From: Sphingomonas pokkalii
GTDB taxonomy: Bacteria; Pseudomonadota; Alphaproteobacteria; Sphingomonadales; Sphingomonadaceae
Reading direction: 5' to 3'
Length of the DNA stretch: 64,000 bases
Assembly (NCBI RefSeq): GCF_003096275.1
Contig: NZ_QENQ01000001.1
Span: 1,189,144-1,253,143, forward strand
The number at the start of each line of letters is the position of its first letter. The stretch's first letter is position 1. Shown here one piece after another: positions 50,396 through 59,623 of this stretch. The translations under genes were made by a program, and so were the position numbers. The notes beneath the pieces are model-generated. The model had not been told where the DNA came from. It was given only the letters and a program-made list of their open reading frames with translations, and ran no database searches.

Positions 50396-50789
50396 ACGCA
50401 GCACGATCCAGAGCAGCGGCTTTTCGAACCTGGGGCCGGAGGGCGCCCGCACCGGCTTTCGCCTGCGCCTGCGCCAGCCCAATTATCGCGGCATGCGGCT
50501 GTCGCTGATCGAAGGCGTCGACGTGACGGTGGACGGGGAGCACTTTGCCGCTGCCGACAATCGCATCCTCTTTCAGGGGCGGACCTTCGGGCTGGCCGAC
50601 CTGGACGGCGAGACCGAGACCCGCTGGTCGGTAGGCGAGACGATCGACGTGCTGATCGATCGGCCGGGCGGACTGGTGCCGGGAGTCCATCGGGTGGAGA
50701 CCATCATCTGGATGCGGCATCCCTATTTCCCGCCGCAGTTTCGGCCGGTGCCGATGCGCGATTCCCGGGAGGTGACCATCATATTGTGA
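50388..50789 (+). CDS. C-glycoside deglycosidase beta-like subunit 1 (DUF6379/CGDB)
   Basis: The 133-aa protein is a small beta-rich domain. It shares with the second paralogue the segments YRGMRLSLIEGVDVTVDGE, WSVGETIDVLIDRPGG, PGVHRVETIIWMRHPY. This matches the DUF6379 domain, which forms the beta subunit of bacterial C-glycoside deglycosidases (CarC/DgpC type). The ATG overlaps the alpha-subunit stop in ATGCTTGA and has GGGGAG upstream. It likely forms a complex with the TIM-barrel subunit. Last gene of the TetR-controlled operon. Confidence 0.78.
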   Translation: MLERSTIQSSGFSNLGPEGARTGFRLRLRQPNYRGMRLSLIEGVDVTVDGEHFAAADNRILFQGRTFGLADLDGETETRWSVGETIDVLIDRPGGLVPGVHRVETIIWMRHPYFPPQFRPVPMRDSREVTIIL

Positions 50790-50830
50790 GGGACGGTCAC
50801 AGCCATCGATCCGCGACATGGATGCTCCGG

Positions 50831-50845
50831 ATCGATAGCATCGAT
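50831..50845 (+). promoter_or_regulatory. LysR box ATCGATAGCATCGAT before GH106 gene
   Basis: This ATC-N9-GAT motif is identical in 15 of 15 bases to the one before the LysR gene (55124-55138, opposite strand). It lies 75 bp before the GH106 start. ATC-N9-GAT is the half-site pattern of NodD-type nod boxes (established for NodD). Confidence 0.7.
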
Positions 50846-50919
50846 TTTCCTGACGATGCAGCGCATGGCAGACAGTCCCTGCAAGGCTCGCAACGAGCCG
50901 GAGAGGGAATGTCGCAACC

Positions 50920-53900
50920 GTGAAGTTGAAGTCTCGTGCGCAGGCGGCGCTGACCGGCACCGCGGCTTGCCTGTTGCAGGTGCCCGGTTTTGCTGTCGCC
51001 CAGCAGCAGCCGGATCCGCTGGAGGCCGGATTTCGCACACCGCCGGCGGAAGCTAGGCCTTTCGCCTGGTGGCACTGGATGAATGGCAACGTCACCGCCG
51101 AGGGCGCCGAGCGCGACCTGGAATGGATGGCGCGTGCCGGCATCGGTGGCGTGCAGTTGTTCGAGGGGAACCTCGCCACGCCGCAGACCGTGCCCGATCG
51201 TCTGGCGTGGGGTAGCGCAGGATGGGCGGCAGCGCTGCGGCGCAGTGCCGACACCGCCGCTCGACTGGGGCTGCGCTTCGGCATCGCCTCTTCGCCCGGC
51301 TGGAGCAGCAGTGGCGCCCCGTTCGTCACGCCCGGTCAGGCGATGAAGAAGCTGGTGTGGAGCGAGACGCGGGTGACCGGTGGTCGCCGATTCGATGGCC
51401 GCCTGCCGCTGCCGCCGGCTGTTGCTGGACCCTATCAGGACATGGCTGGCCCGACGCCGCTCGCACCGTTCTACCGCGACGTCCGGGTGCTGGCGCTGCC
51501 CGAGGCCGACGATCGGTTGCGGCCCCTCGCGGCGCGGTCGACCGGCGGCGCGGTGCGCCGGGCGCTGCTGTCCGACGGCATGTTCGGCACCGCCATCGCC
51601 TTGCCCTTCGCGCCCGGCACGCGCGAGGCGTGGCTCGTGCAGGATTTCGGACGCGGCATCACGGCGCGCTCGGTGACGTTGGGCCTGCCCGGTCGTCGCG
51701 GCTTCGGCGCACCACCGCCCGCTGACGCGACGCTCGAGGCGAGCGACGACGGGCGCAGCTACCGACGCGTCGCCACGCTTCCGGCGGGCGGGGCGCAAGT
51801 GCGCACCTCGGCCTTCGCACCGGTGCGCGCACGTTATTTCCGGGTGCGGCTGACGATCCCTGCGGACGCCGGTATGCCGCCGGTCGCATCCGGCGTCGTG
51901 CCGCTGCCAGCACCGCCGCCATCCGATAGCGTGCCCCTTTCCGAATTTGCGCTGTTCGCGCATGGCCGTGTCGATCATGCCGCCGAGAAAGCGGGCTTCG
52001 CGGCGGCGGAGCGCTATGCTGCGATCCCCACGGAGGTTGGTGCTGCGGATGCACCGATCGCGATGGCCAAGATGATCGACCTTACCCGGCGCCTGCGACC
52101 GGACGGCACGCTCGACTGGCGGCCGCCAGCGGGCAACTGGACGATCCTCAGGTTCGGCTATGCCCTGACCGGTCAGCAGAATGGTCCCGCGCCAGCGGAG
52201 GCGACCGGGCTGGAAGTCGACAAGCTCGATGCCGATGCGGTGCGCGGCTATGCGCAGGCCTATCTCGACAAATATGGGCAGGCGGCAAGCCCTGCACCCC
52301 TCTCGGCGTTGCTCAGTGACAGCATTGAGGCGGGTCCGCAGAACTGGACGCCCGCGATGATCGAGGCTTTCCGCCGGGCGCGCGGCTATGACCCGGTTCC
52401 GTGGCTGCCGACGCTGACCGGCCGCATTGTCGAGAGCGCCGGGAAGACCGACCGCTTCCTCTGGGACTTCCGCCAGACGATAGCCGAACTGCTGGCCCGC
52501 AACCATTATGGCGTGCTGGCGGCGGCTGCCAGGGCGCGGGGCATGACCTATTATGCCGAGGCGCTGGAGGATCACCGCCCGCAACTGGGCGACGATCTGG
52601 CGATGCGCGCGGTGGCGGATGTGCCGATGGGGGCGATCTGGACCGTGCCGCCTGGCGGCACGCCGCGCCAGACCTTCGTCGCCGATCTCCAGGGCGCCGC
52701 CTCGGTCGCACATGTCGCCGGCAAGCCGCTGGTTGCGGCGGAGACTTTCACTGCCCTCGGCAGTCCCTGGGGGTTCGCGCCGCGCGACCTGAAGGCGACG
52801 GCAGACTGGGCCTTCGCGCTGGGCGTCAACCGGGTGATGATCCACACCTCGCCGCACCAGCCGACCGAGGACCGGCCGGGGATGTCGCTGGCGCCGCTGC
52901 TCGGCCAATATTTCAGCCGGCACGAGACCTGGGCCGAAATGGCGCGGGGATGGACCGACTATCTCGCCCGCGCCTCCTATCTGCTCCAGCAGGGCAGACC
53001 GGTGGCGGACATCGCCTATTTCGCGGGCGAAGATGCGCCGATCACCGGCCTGTATGGCGAATCACCGGTGCCGGTTCTTCCCGGCCATGGCTTCGATTTC
53101 GTCAGCCGCGAAATTCTGCTCGGGGCACTTTCGGTGGCACCCGATGGTACGCTGCGGACGCAAGGCGGTGCGCGCTATGCGCTGCTCGAACTGGGCGGCG
53201 ACAGCGCGAACAGGATGACGCTCGCGGTGCTGGAGCGGATTGCCGCGCTGGTCGAACGCGGGGCGACGGTGGTGGGCCCGCGCCCCGCGGGCTCGCCCAG
53301 CCTTGCCGATGACCCCCGCCGTGTCGCGACGCTGGTCGATCGGCTGTGGGACAGGCAGGCGCGGAACCACGTCTGGACCGATTGTGCGGCAGCGCTGAAG
53401 GCGCGCGGCGTGGTGCGCGACTGGGAAATGCCGGGCGTCGCCGATAGTGCGCTCGGCGTCGTCCATCGCGCACTCGACGCCGGCCATCTCTGGTTTGTCG
53501 CCAACCATGGCACGGCGCCGGTCCGGGGCGAAATGGCGTTTCGTATCACGGGGTTGGTTCCCGAGCTGTGGTTCGCAGACACTGGCGAGATCCGGCCCAT
53601 CCGTTATCGAATTGAGGACGGCCGCACCTTCGTTCCGCTTGCGCTGGAAGCAAGCGGATCGGTGTTCGTCCTCTTCCGCCGCGCGGCAACGGCTGTCGCC
53701 GCTTCGGTGGCGGAGCGCCCCTGGGAGCAGGCGCTTGTGATCGACGACAGCTGGGATGTGACGTTTCCGGGAATCGGCACTCTGCCACTTCCGACAGGCT
53801 CCTGGACCAAGACCGACAAGGCGGTGCTTCATCATTTCTCCGGCACCGCCGTCTACCGTCGCACGCTTGATGTGCCCGCTGCGCTGGCGACCAAGGATCG

Positions 53901-54171
53901 GTTAATGCTCGACCTGGGCGAGGTGCGCGAGGTGGCGCGGGTGCGGATCAACGGCGTGGAAGCGGGTATCGCCTGGAAGCCGCCCTTCCGGCTTGCGGTG
54001 ACCGGCCGGCTGCGGCCAGGGGCGAACCGGATCGAAGTGGAGGTCGCCAATCTCTGGGTGAACCACCTCATCGGCGTTGCCAAGGGCGGTCCAGACGACG
54101 TGTATCGCCCAGGCGCGCCGCTGCGCGACTCCGGGCTGATCGGGCCGGTGCGGATCCTCACCTCGCCGTGA
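50920..54171 (+). CDS. GH106-like alpha-L-rhamnosidase
   Basis: The 1083-aa secreted protein (signal LTGTAACLLQVPGFAVAQ) begins its mature part with PPAEARPFAWWHWMNGNVTAEGAERDLEWM, the start typical of GH106 enzymes. The central TIM-barrel region includes GMTYYAEALEDHRPQLG and the C-terminal part has galactose-binding-like beta domains (about 920-1080). GH106 enzymes release L-rhamnose from pectin side chains or flavonoid glycosides. In this setting rhamnosylated polyphenols are a plausible substrate. The GTG start is forced, because the nearby ATG at 50909 hits a stop after four codons. It is convergent with the LysR gene, 9 bp apart. Confidence 0.87.
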   Translation: MKLKSRAQAALTGTAACLLQVPGFAVAQQQPDPLEAGFRTPPAEARPFAWWHWMNGNVTAEGAERDLEWMARAGIGGVQLFEGNLATPQTVPDRLAWGSAGWAAALRRSADTAARLGLRFGIASSPGWSSSGAPFVTPGQAMKKLVWSETRVTGGRRFDGRLPLPPAVAGPYQDMAGPTPLAPFYRDVRVLALPEADDRLRPLAARSTGGAVRRALLSDGMFGTAIALPFAPGTREAWLVQDFGRGITARSVTLGLPGRRGFGAPPPADATLEASDDGRSYRRVATLPAGGAQVRTSAFAPVRARYFRVRLTIPADAGMPPVASGVVPLPAPPPSDSVPLSEFALFAHGRVDHAAEKAGFAAAERYAAIPTEVGAADAPIAMAKMIDLTRRLRPDGTLDWRPPAGNWTILRFGYALTGQQNGPAPAEATGLEVDKLDADAVRGYAQAYLDKYGQAASPAPLSALLSDSIEAGPQNWTPAMIEAFRRARGYDPVPWLPTLTGRIVESAGKTDRFLWDFRQTIAELLARNHYGVLAAAARARGMTYYAEALEDHRPQLGDDLAMRAVADVPMGAIWTVPPGGTPRQTFVADLQGAASVAHVAGKPLVAAETFTALGSPWGFAPRDLKATADWAFALGVNRVMIHTSPHQPTEDRPGMSLAPLLGQYFSRHETWAEMARGWTDYLARASYLLQQGRPVADIAYFAGEDAPITGLYGESPVPVLPGHGFDFVSREILLGALSVAPDGTLRTQGGARYALLELGGDSANRMTLAVLERIAALVERGATVVGPRPAGSPSLADDPRRVATLVDRLWDRQARNHVWTDCAAALKARGVVRDWEMPGVADSALGVVHRALDAGHLWFVANHGTAPVRGEMAFRITGLVPELWFADTGEIRPIRYRIEDGRTFVPLALEASGSVFVLFRRAATAVAASVAERPWEQALVIDDSWDVTFPGIGTLPLPTGSWTKTDKAVLHHFSGTAVYRRTLDVPAALATKDRLMLDLGEVREVARVRINGVEAGIAWKPPFRLAVTGRLRPGANRIEVEVANLWVNHLIGVAKGGPDDVYRPGAPLRDSGLIGPVRILTSP

Positions 54172-54180
54172 GCGGCGGCG

Positions 54181-55086
54181 TCACATCAGCACGGCGGGCT
54201 CGCGCAGGCGCTCGATCATCCAGCGCAGCCCTTCGTCGTTCTTTCGGCTGCTGTGATACTGGATCATTTCCCGCATCGGCTGGAACGGGAAGGGGATCGG
54301 TGCGGTGCGCAGCGGCAGCGTGGGGACAACGCGCTGCGCCAGCCGCTCCTGCATCAGTGCCAGCCGCTGCGAACCGACCAGCAGCCAGGGCAGGGTGGTG
54401 AAAGACGGCGCCTCTACCTCGATCCGCCGCTCGATACCCAGAAGGCGGACCTGGCGATCGGCGAAGGACAGGTCACGCGGGCCGCCGAAGCGTACCACCA
54501 CATGGCCCGCATTGCTGAAATCCTCCAGCGTCAACACATCCTCGAACAACGGGTTCTCCGCCCAGCCGACGACGACATAGCGCTCCTCGCACAGCAGTTC
54601 GCTGGGATGGTCGGCAAAGATGAACTGTTCAGGGGCGACGAACAGATCGGCGCGGCCCTCGCGCAGTTCGATCCCCGTCTCCGGGCTGGGCAGGGTGATC
54701 TCCAGCCGGATGCCTGGGGCGGTTGCCGCCAGCGTCTGCAACGCCGGCGCGAGAACGGCGGTCATCACATAATCCGAGAGGATCAGACGGAAGCGGCGCT
54801 GGCTGGTAGCGGGATCGAACCGGCCCGAGGTAACCAGCATCGATTCCACCGCGTCCAGGCACTCGCGCACCTGCGGCACCAGCGCCTCCGCATAGGCGGT
54901 GGGGTACATGCGCTTTCCCTGCGCCACGAGCAATTCGTCGCCGAAAAAGTCGCGCAACCGGGTGAGCGCGGCGCTCATCGCCGGCTGGCTCAGGTTCATC
55001 TGCCGGGCGGCGGCCGAGACGCTGCGCGTATCGAGCAGCACGTCGAGCGCGCCCAACAGGTTGAGATCCAAGCCCTTGAACCGCAT
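54181..55086 (-). CDS. LysR-family regulator (NodD/NahR-like)
   Basis: The 301-aa protein has the LysR helix-turn-helix (LDLNLLGALDVLLDTRSVSAAARQMNLSQPAMSAALTRLRDFFGDELL, about residues 6-55) and a two-lobed inducer domain. The MRFKGLDLNLL start and the inducer domain resemble NodD and NahR, which respond to flavonoids and salicylate-type aromatics. Three ATC-N9-GAT boxes in the neighbourhood fit such a regulator. It likely switches on the polyphenol-degradation genes in response to the aglycone. The 54253-56874 ORF on the other strand is a shadow. Confidence 0.9.
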   Translation of the reverse strand: MRFKGLDLNLLGALDVLLDTRSVSAAARQMNLSQPAMSAALTRLRDFFGDELLVAQGKRMYPTAYAEALVPQVRECLDAVESMLVTSGRFDPATSQRRFRLILSDYVMTAVLAPALQTLAATAPGIRLEITLPSPETGIELREGRADLFVAPEQFIFADHPSELLCEERYVVVGWAENPLFEDVLTLEDFSNAGHVVVRFGGPRDLSFADRQVRLLGIERRIEVEAPSFTTLPWLLVGSQRLALMQERLAQRVVPTLPLRTAPIPFPFQPMREMIQYHSSRKNDEGLRWMIERLREPAVLM

Positions 55087-55123
55087 TCCATTCCTCTCCG
55101 GCGGGCGTGTTCGCCCCTTTTCT

Positions 55124-55138
55124 ATCGATGCTATCGAT
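55124..55138 (-). promoter_or_regulatory. LysR box before the LysR gene
   Basis: Read on the minus strand it is ATCGATAGCATCGAT, identical to the box before the GH106 gene and in the same orientation toward its gene. It lies 37 bp before the LysR start in the 78-bp gap after the GMC gene, which suggests autoregulation. Confidence 0.68.
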
Positions 55139-55164
55139 GGATAGCGGGTGCCGCAATCACCGGA

Positions 55165-56799
55165 TCAGCGGGCATTGTCCTCCAGGATCAGCTCGGCGGC
55201 GCGCCAGCCGATCACCATCGCCGGGCCGTTGGTGTTGCCGGCGGGTTGAACCGGCATCACCGAACAATCGACGACGCGCAGGCCCTGGATGCCGTGGACG
55301 CGGAGACGCCCGTCGACCACGCCGGTCTCCGGCGTGCCCATGCGGCAGGTGCCGGTGGAGTGCAGGCCGGGGCTGGCCAGCCATTCCATCTGCTGGGCGA
55401 TATCCTCGTCGCTCTGGAAGCGCTCGCCGGGCACGCGCTCCTCGCCGACAAAGTCCTTGAGCGCAGGCTGGCGCATATAGCGGCGGGCGAGGCGGACCAT
55501 CTTGACGAGGAAGGCCTTGTCGGCGGGATCGCCCCACCAATTGGCATGGACGTCGATCGGATCGGCCACGTCCGCCGAGCGGATCGCCACGGTGCCGCGG
55601 CTCTTCGGGCGCAGCGCGATGCCGTTGACGCTGATGCCGGGCTGGTCCTCCAGCGCGCCGCGGCCGGGATCGGCCTTGATTTCTTCGGTAGTGCGCAGCG
55701 AATAGGGGCCGACGCCGAACTGCGCGTCCGGCCATTCGGGCGGCGAGTCTATCGCGAGCAGGGCCGTCACCTCGGGCGAGGTATAGGCCATCATGCCCTT
55801 GCGGGTCAGATAGTAGCGCAGGACGTGGCTGGTCAGCCGCCAGCCGGAAAATTCCCGATTGGCGCCCGGATCCTTGTGCAGCCGCCACGACATGGTGAAC
55901 ATCAGATGGTCGGCGAGATTGCGGCCGACCTGTGCCAGCGGCAGGATGGTCGGTACGCCAGCGCGCTCCAGCACGTCGACGGGGCCGATACCGGAAAGCT
56001 GGAGCAGCTTGGGGCTCTGCAGCGCGCCCGCCGAGAGGATCACTTCGCGTGTCGCTGCGATGGAACGGCTGCCCTGGGCCGTGCGCACCGCCACGCCGGT
56101 GGCCCGGCCATTCGCGATCTTCACCCGCTCGACCAGCGAGTCGAGCAGGACGGTGAGGTTCGGGCGGCGCATCGCCGGCTTCAGGAACGCCTGGTAACTG
56201 GAGGCGCGTCGGCCGCGGCGCGACACCGTCGCCTGGGTATAGCCGATGCGCGGGCCGTCGGGCGCGTTGATATCCTCCACCGCGCGCAGGCCGATCTGGC
56301 TGCCGGCCTCGATCGCCGCGCCGATCGCCGGCGAACGGAAGGGCAGGCGGGTGATCTGCAGCGGTCCGTTGCGGCCGCGCCCGGCGCCGGCGCCGGGGCC
56401 GCGATAGCTTTCCATCGCCTGGAAGCAGCGCTGGATCTCGGCCCAGCGCCAATCGGGGAATCCCATTGCCGCCCAGCCGTCATAATCGGCGGGCTCGCCG
56501 CGCAGATACCAGGTACCGTTGGTCGAGCTCGATCCGCCCAGGCCGCGGCCATAGGACCAGGTTTCGCCGGCCGGGCGGCCTTCCTGCTCGGTAATCGGGA
56601 AGTGCCAGAAATAGGTCGGGTTGCCGAACATCTTCATGAAGGCGCGCGGCATGTTGACCAGTTCGGTCTCGTTGTTGCCGCCGGCTTCGATCAGCAGCAC
56701 GCGGGCGTGGCCGTCGGCGCTCAGCCGCTCGGCGAGCACGCAGCCCGCCGAGCCAGCGCCCACCACGATATAGTCGAAGCTCTCGGTCGTCTCGGTCAT
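55165..56799 (-). CDS. GMC-family FAD oxidoreductase, candidate C-glycoside 3-oxidase
   Basis: The 544-aa flavoprotein has the FAD motif YIVVGAGSAGCVLAERL, the GMC signature 1 (YGRGLGGSSSTNGTWYLRG) and signature 2 (GALQSPKLLQLSGIGP). The C-terminal active-site pair is in HSTGTCRMG and PAGNTNGPA (His and Asn). It looks like choline or alcohol dehydrogenases. GMC-type FAD enzymes also oxidise the sugar C3 of C-glycosides, the step needed before deglycosidase action, and the context favours this. It lies 13 bp after the MFS gene in a three-gene operon with the Gfo/Idh/MocA gene. An alternative is oxidation of an alcohol on the aglycone. Confidence 0.85.
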   Translation of the reverse strand: MTETTESFDYIVVGAGSAGCVLAERLSADGHARVLLIEAGGNNETELVNMPRAFMKMFGNPTYFWHFPITEQEGRPAGETWSYGRGLGGSSSTNGTWYLRGEPADYDGWAAMGFPDWRWAEIQRCFQAMESYRGPGAGAGRGRNGPLQITRLPFRSPAIGAAIEAGSQIGLRAVEDINAPDGPRIGYTQATVSRRGRRASSYQAFLKPAMRRPNLTVLLDSLVERVKIANGRATGVAVRTAQGSRSIAATREVILSAGALQSPKLLQLSGIGPVDVLERAGVPTILPLAQVGRNLADHLMFTMSWRLHKDPGANREFSGWRLTSHVLRYYLTRKGMMAYTSPEVTALLAIDSPPEWPDAQFGVGPYSLRTTEEIKADPGRGALEDQPGISVNGIALRPKSRGTVAIRSADVADPIDVHANWWGDPADKAFLVKMVRLARRYMRQPALKDFVGEERVPGERFQSDEDIAQQMEWLASPGLHSTGTCRMGTPETGVVDGRLRVHGIQGLRVVDCSVMPVQPAGNTNGPAMVIGWRAAELILEDNAR

Positions 56800-56812
56800 G
56801 AATCGGGTCTCG

Positions 56813-58006
56813 TCAGTGGCGGGCGGCGCTGGTGCGGAAGAACAGCGCCGAGAGAAGGGAAAGCACGAGCGTGATCGCGGCGAACAGCAGCAGCGCCTGG
56901 TCGAGGCCGCCGACCGCGCGCTGGCCGAGCCCGACCAGCGGCGGACAGACGAACAGCCCGGCGAAGAAGGCGGTCGCCCAGATGCCCATGCCGCGGCCGC
57001 GCTGCTCGAGCGGCAGCATCGCTTGGCCCCAGGCCATCAGCGCGGGGATGACGAGGCCGGATCCGAACTGCTGGATCGCGGCACCCGCTACCGCCAGCGG
57101 ATAGTGGGTGGCGAGGCCGATCATGGCCAGGCCGATCGCGGTAAGGATCCCGGCCAGGCCGAGCAGCACGCCGACCGGCTGGGCATGGATCCGCCGATAG
57201 AGGAACGCGCCGGCGATATAGGCGAGCGACGTGCAGGCCTGGATCAGCCCGACCGCGGTGGAGGATCCGACGCCCTTGGCCATCAGCGCGCTCGCGACAT
57301 GCAGCGGCTCGACATAATAGAGAATCGAGGTTGCCATGGTGACGGCGCCGATGACCAGCGCCGGGCCCCAAGGAAAGCCGAGCGGTGCGGTCTTGTCGGT
57401 GTCGCGGCGCGCGGGCTCGTCGATGTAGAGCAGCGCGAGCAGCAGGGTGGGGATGGCCAGCACGTAGATGGCGAAGGGGCCGCGCCAGCTGATGTCCGCC
57501 AGTGCGCCGCCGGCGGCGACCAGCAGGGTGCCCGCGATCGAAATGGAGACCCCCACCCAGGATACCCAGCGATGTCGCTGTGATCCGAAATAGTCGCCGA
57601 TCAGTGCGCTGGAATTGGTGACGATCACCGCTTCGGCAAGGCCGAGGACGCCGCGGCTCGCGACGACCAGATACAGATCGTTGAGCACCAGCGGCGCGAG
57701 CCCGGCAAGCGCATAGACGGCCAGCGCCAGCAGGAAGCTCGGGCGGCGGCCGAAGCGGTCGGCGATCGCGCCCGCGAACGGCGCGAACAGTGCGACGCAC
57801 AGCGACGGCATGGTGACGATCATCGGCACCAGCAGCCCCGCCTGGGGGTGGCCGCCGAACTGGGCGAACAGCCGCGGAATGGCGGGGAAGAGCGAGACGA
57901 CCGCCATCACCGGCAGGATCTGGGCGGCGATGAGCGTGATGCCCTTGCCAGCTTCGCCGCGGATCGGCGCGGGGGCGGCTGGGATTGGGGAGGCGATGCT
58001 GGTCAT
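56813..58006 (-). CDS. MFS transporter, aromatic or glycoside importer
   Basis: The 397-aa protein has 12 predicted membrane segments and the MFS loop motif GAIADRFGRRPSF between helices 2 and 3. Its ATG overlaps the stop of the Gfo/Idh/MocA gene by ATGA, and the GMC gene follows after 13 bp. It probably carries the glycoside or aglycone over the inner membrane. The much longer frame upstream overlaps the Gfo/Idh gene in another frame and is not used. Confidence 0.88.
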   Translation of the reverse strand: MTSIASPIPAAPAPIRGEAGKGITLIAAQILPVMAVVSLFPAIPRLFAQFGGHPQAGLLVPMIVTMPSLCVALFAPFAGAIADRFGRRPSFLLALAVYALAGLAPLVLNDLYLVVASRGVLGLAEAVIVTNSSALIGDYFGSQRHRWVSWVGVSISIAGTLLVAAGGALADISWRGPFAIYVLAIPTLLLALLYIDEPARRDTDKTAPLGFPWGPALVIGAVTMATSILYYVEPLHVASALMAKGVGSSTAVGLIQACTSLAYIAGAFLYRRIHAQPVGVLLGLAGILTAIGLAMIGLATHYPLAVAGAAIQQFGSGLVIPALMAWGQAMLPLEQRGRGMGIWATAFFAGLFVCPPLVGLGQRAVGGLDQALLLFAAITLVLSLLSALFFRTSAARH

Positions 58007-59142
58007 GCGTATTCCCTCGCTGGTTCGAGCGGCACCCAGCCGCATGCGTCGCGGCTGGCCGCCACCGCCTGTTCGATGAAGCGCATTGAGCGGATGCCCT
58101 CTTCGATTCCCGGCAGGTCCGGCGCCGGCTTGCCGCGCAGGCGGCGGCCGAAGTCGCGGTAGAGATTGGCGAAGGCCTCGAGATAGCCTTCGGGATGCCC
58201 GGCCGGCAGCCGGGTGACGGCGGTCGCGGCCGGTAGCAATCCGGCACCGCCCGCGGTGAGGATCTCGGTGCGGCCGGAGAGGTGGTGTAGCAGCAGCTGA
58301 TTCGGCATTTCCTGCCGCCAGGCGATCGACGCCTTGTCGCCATAGACGCGCAGCGTCAGCCCATTGGCTTCGCCGATCGCGATCTGCGAGGCGAGCAGCA
58401 CGCCGCGCGCACCGCCGGCAAAGCGCAGCAGTACGCTGCAATCATCGTCCAGCGCGCGCCCCGGCACGACTGCGGCGAGATCGGCGTTGATCGCCCCTAC
58501 CGGCAGGCCGGTCACGAACTCGGCAAGGTGGAAGGCATGCACGCCGATATCGCCGATCGCGCCGCCGACGCCGGACTTGCCGGCATCGGTGCGCCATTCG
58601 GCCTGTTTGTTGCCGGCGCGCTCGATCGGGGCGGCGAGCCAGCCCTGGAGATATTCCACCACCACCTTGCGCACCGTGCCGATTCCGCCCGCTGCGATCA
58701 GCGCGCGGGCGTGTCGCATCAGCGGATAGCCGCTATAGGCGTAGCTGAGTGCATAGGGACGCTCGGCGTCACGCACGGCTTTGGCCAGTTCCAGCGATTG
58801 GGCGAGGGTGGCGGTCGGTGGCTTGTCGCTCATCACCGCGATCCCCGCCGCCAGCGCGGCGCGAGCTATCGGCAGATGGGTGTCGTTCGGTGTCGCGATG
58901 GTCAGGAAATCGATGCCGTCGGGGCGAACGCGCTCCTGTTCGATCAGCGCCATCCAGCTCGGATAGCTGCGGTCCGCGGCGACGCCATATGCCTTGCCCG
59001 CCTGGCGCGACTTTTCCGGTGCGCGGCTGAACGCGCCGGCAACCAGTTCGATCTCGTTGTCGAGCGTCGCGGCGATGCGATGCACCGGGCCGATGAACGC
59101 GCCGGGTCCGCCCCCGATCAGCCCCATGCGCAGCCGGCGCAT
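58003..59142 (-). CDS. Gfo/Idh/MocA-family oxidoreductase, candidate sugar 3-dehydrogenase
   Basis: The 379-aa protein has an N-terminal Rossmann motif (MGLIGGGPGAFIGPVHRIAA), the sugar-binding Lys in MSDKPPTATL (the EKP motif with Asp) and the conserved GDIGVHAFHLAEF with the catalytic-type Asp and His. This family oxidises sugar hydroxyls with NAD(P). DgpA, which 3-oxidises the C-glucoside puerarin, belongs to it. A similar role, or reduction of the released 3-oxo sugar, is likely here. The ATG at 59142 was chosen at the domain start; the frame is open further but without a domain. It is first in a minus-strand operon and divergent from the deglycosidase operon. Confidence 0.87.
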   Translation of the reverse strand: MRRLRMGLIGGGPGAFIGPVHRIAATLDNEIELVAGAFSRAPEKSRQAGKAYGVAADRSYPSWMALIEQERVRPDGIDFLTIATPNDTHLPIARAALAAGIAVMSDKPPTATLAQSLELAKAVRDAERPYALSYAYSGYPLMRHARALIAAGGIGTVRKVVVEYLQGWLAAPIERAGNKQAEWRTDAGKSGVGGAIGDIGVHAFHLAEFVTGLPVGAINADLAAVVPGRALDDDCSVLLRFAGGARGVLLASQIAIGEANGLTLRVYGDKASIAWRQEMPNQLLLHHLSGRTEILTAGGAGLLPAATAVTRLPAGHPEGYLEAFANLYRDFGRRLRGKPAPDLPGIEEGIRSMRFIEQAVAASRDACGWVPLEPAREYA

Positions 59143-59353
59143 CAGGCGATCCCTTCGGACGGGCAGGGCCCCCACATGGGGACCCGCAGCGGGCTCCGGC
59201 GCATGGCCTCTCCTCTTCAGCCGAGCCTTCTTGTCGGGCTCCCTGCTCTTCTGACGCCGACCCGACGATTTTTGAAATTTATTGTATGGATCGAAGATAA
59301 TCCAGGTAACGGATATGTAATCCGTTTCCAATCACTGTTTTGGATTGATTGCT

Positions 59354-59368
59354 ATCAAAACAATCGAT
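59354..59368 (+). promoter_or_regulatory. Third LysR box ATC-N9-GAT in divergent control region
   Basis: ATCAAAACAATCGAT keeps the ATC-N9-GAT frame and, like the GH106 box, continues as ATCGATTT. It lies in the 481-bp region between the Gfo/Idh/MocA gene and the second deglycosidase operon. Apart from this box and a short ORF at 59469, the region shows nothing else. Confidence 0.55.
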
Positions 59369-59468
59369 TTCCGGGATTTCGACATTGCGGCCTACATATT
59401 TGGCAAGAAGCGGTGGGCCTGGTTTCGGCACGGCAGCAAAGCCGCTCGGCAGTGAGAGGAGCTTCGAA

Positions 59469-59609
59469 ATGCTGCACGCGACCATGCGCACCCGGACGCC
59501 GCCGCTCGGCGCGGCGACTCTTCCGACGACTGCCCCGACTCCCGGCCCGGTCGATCCGCGTGCATGGGCATTCGCCATGGCGCAGGGCGCCGCCCTTTGC
59601 CGCCTGTAA
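59469..59609 (+). CDS. Possible 46-aa small protein or leader peptide
   Basis: The ATG is preceded by AGAGGAG at a 7-8-nt distance and the frame ends 14 bp before the deglycosidase start. The peptide is rich in Thr, Pro and Ala and has no recognisable motif or signal. It may be a translated leader that couples to the next gene, or chance. Confidence 0.3.
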   Translation: MLHATMRTRTPPLGAATLPTTAPTPGPVDPRAWAFAMAQGAALCRL

Positions 59610-59623
59610 CCCACGGAGCCATC

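Noticed and set aside
54253..56874. 873-aa open frame opposite the LysR and GMC genes
   Set aside because: It spans two well-defined minus-strand genes and their control region and has no family signature; high GC keeps the frame open.
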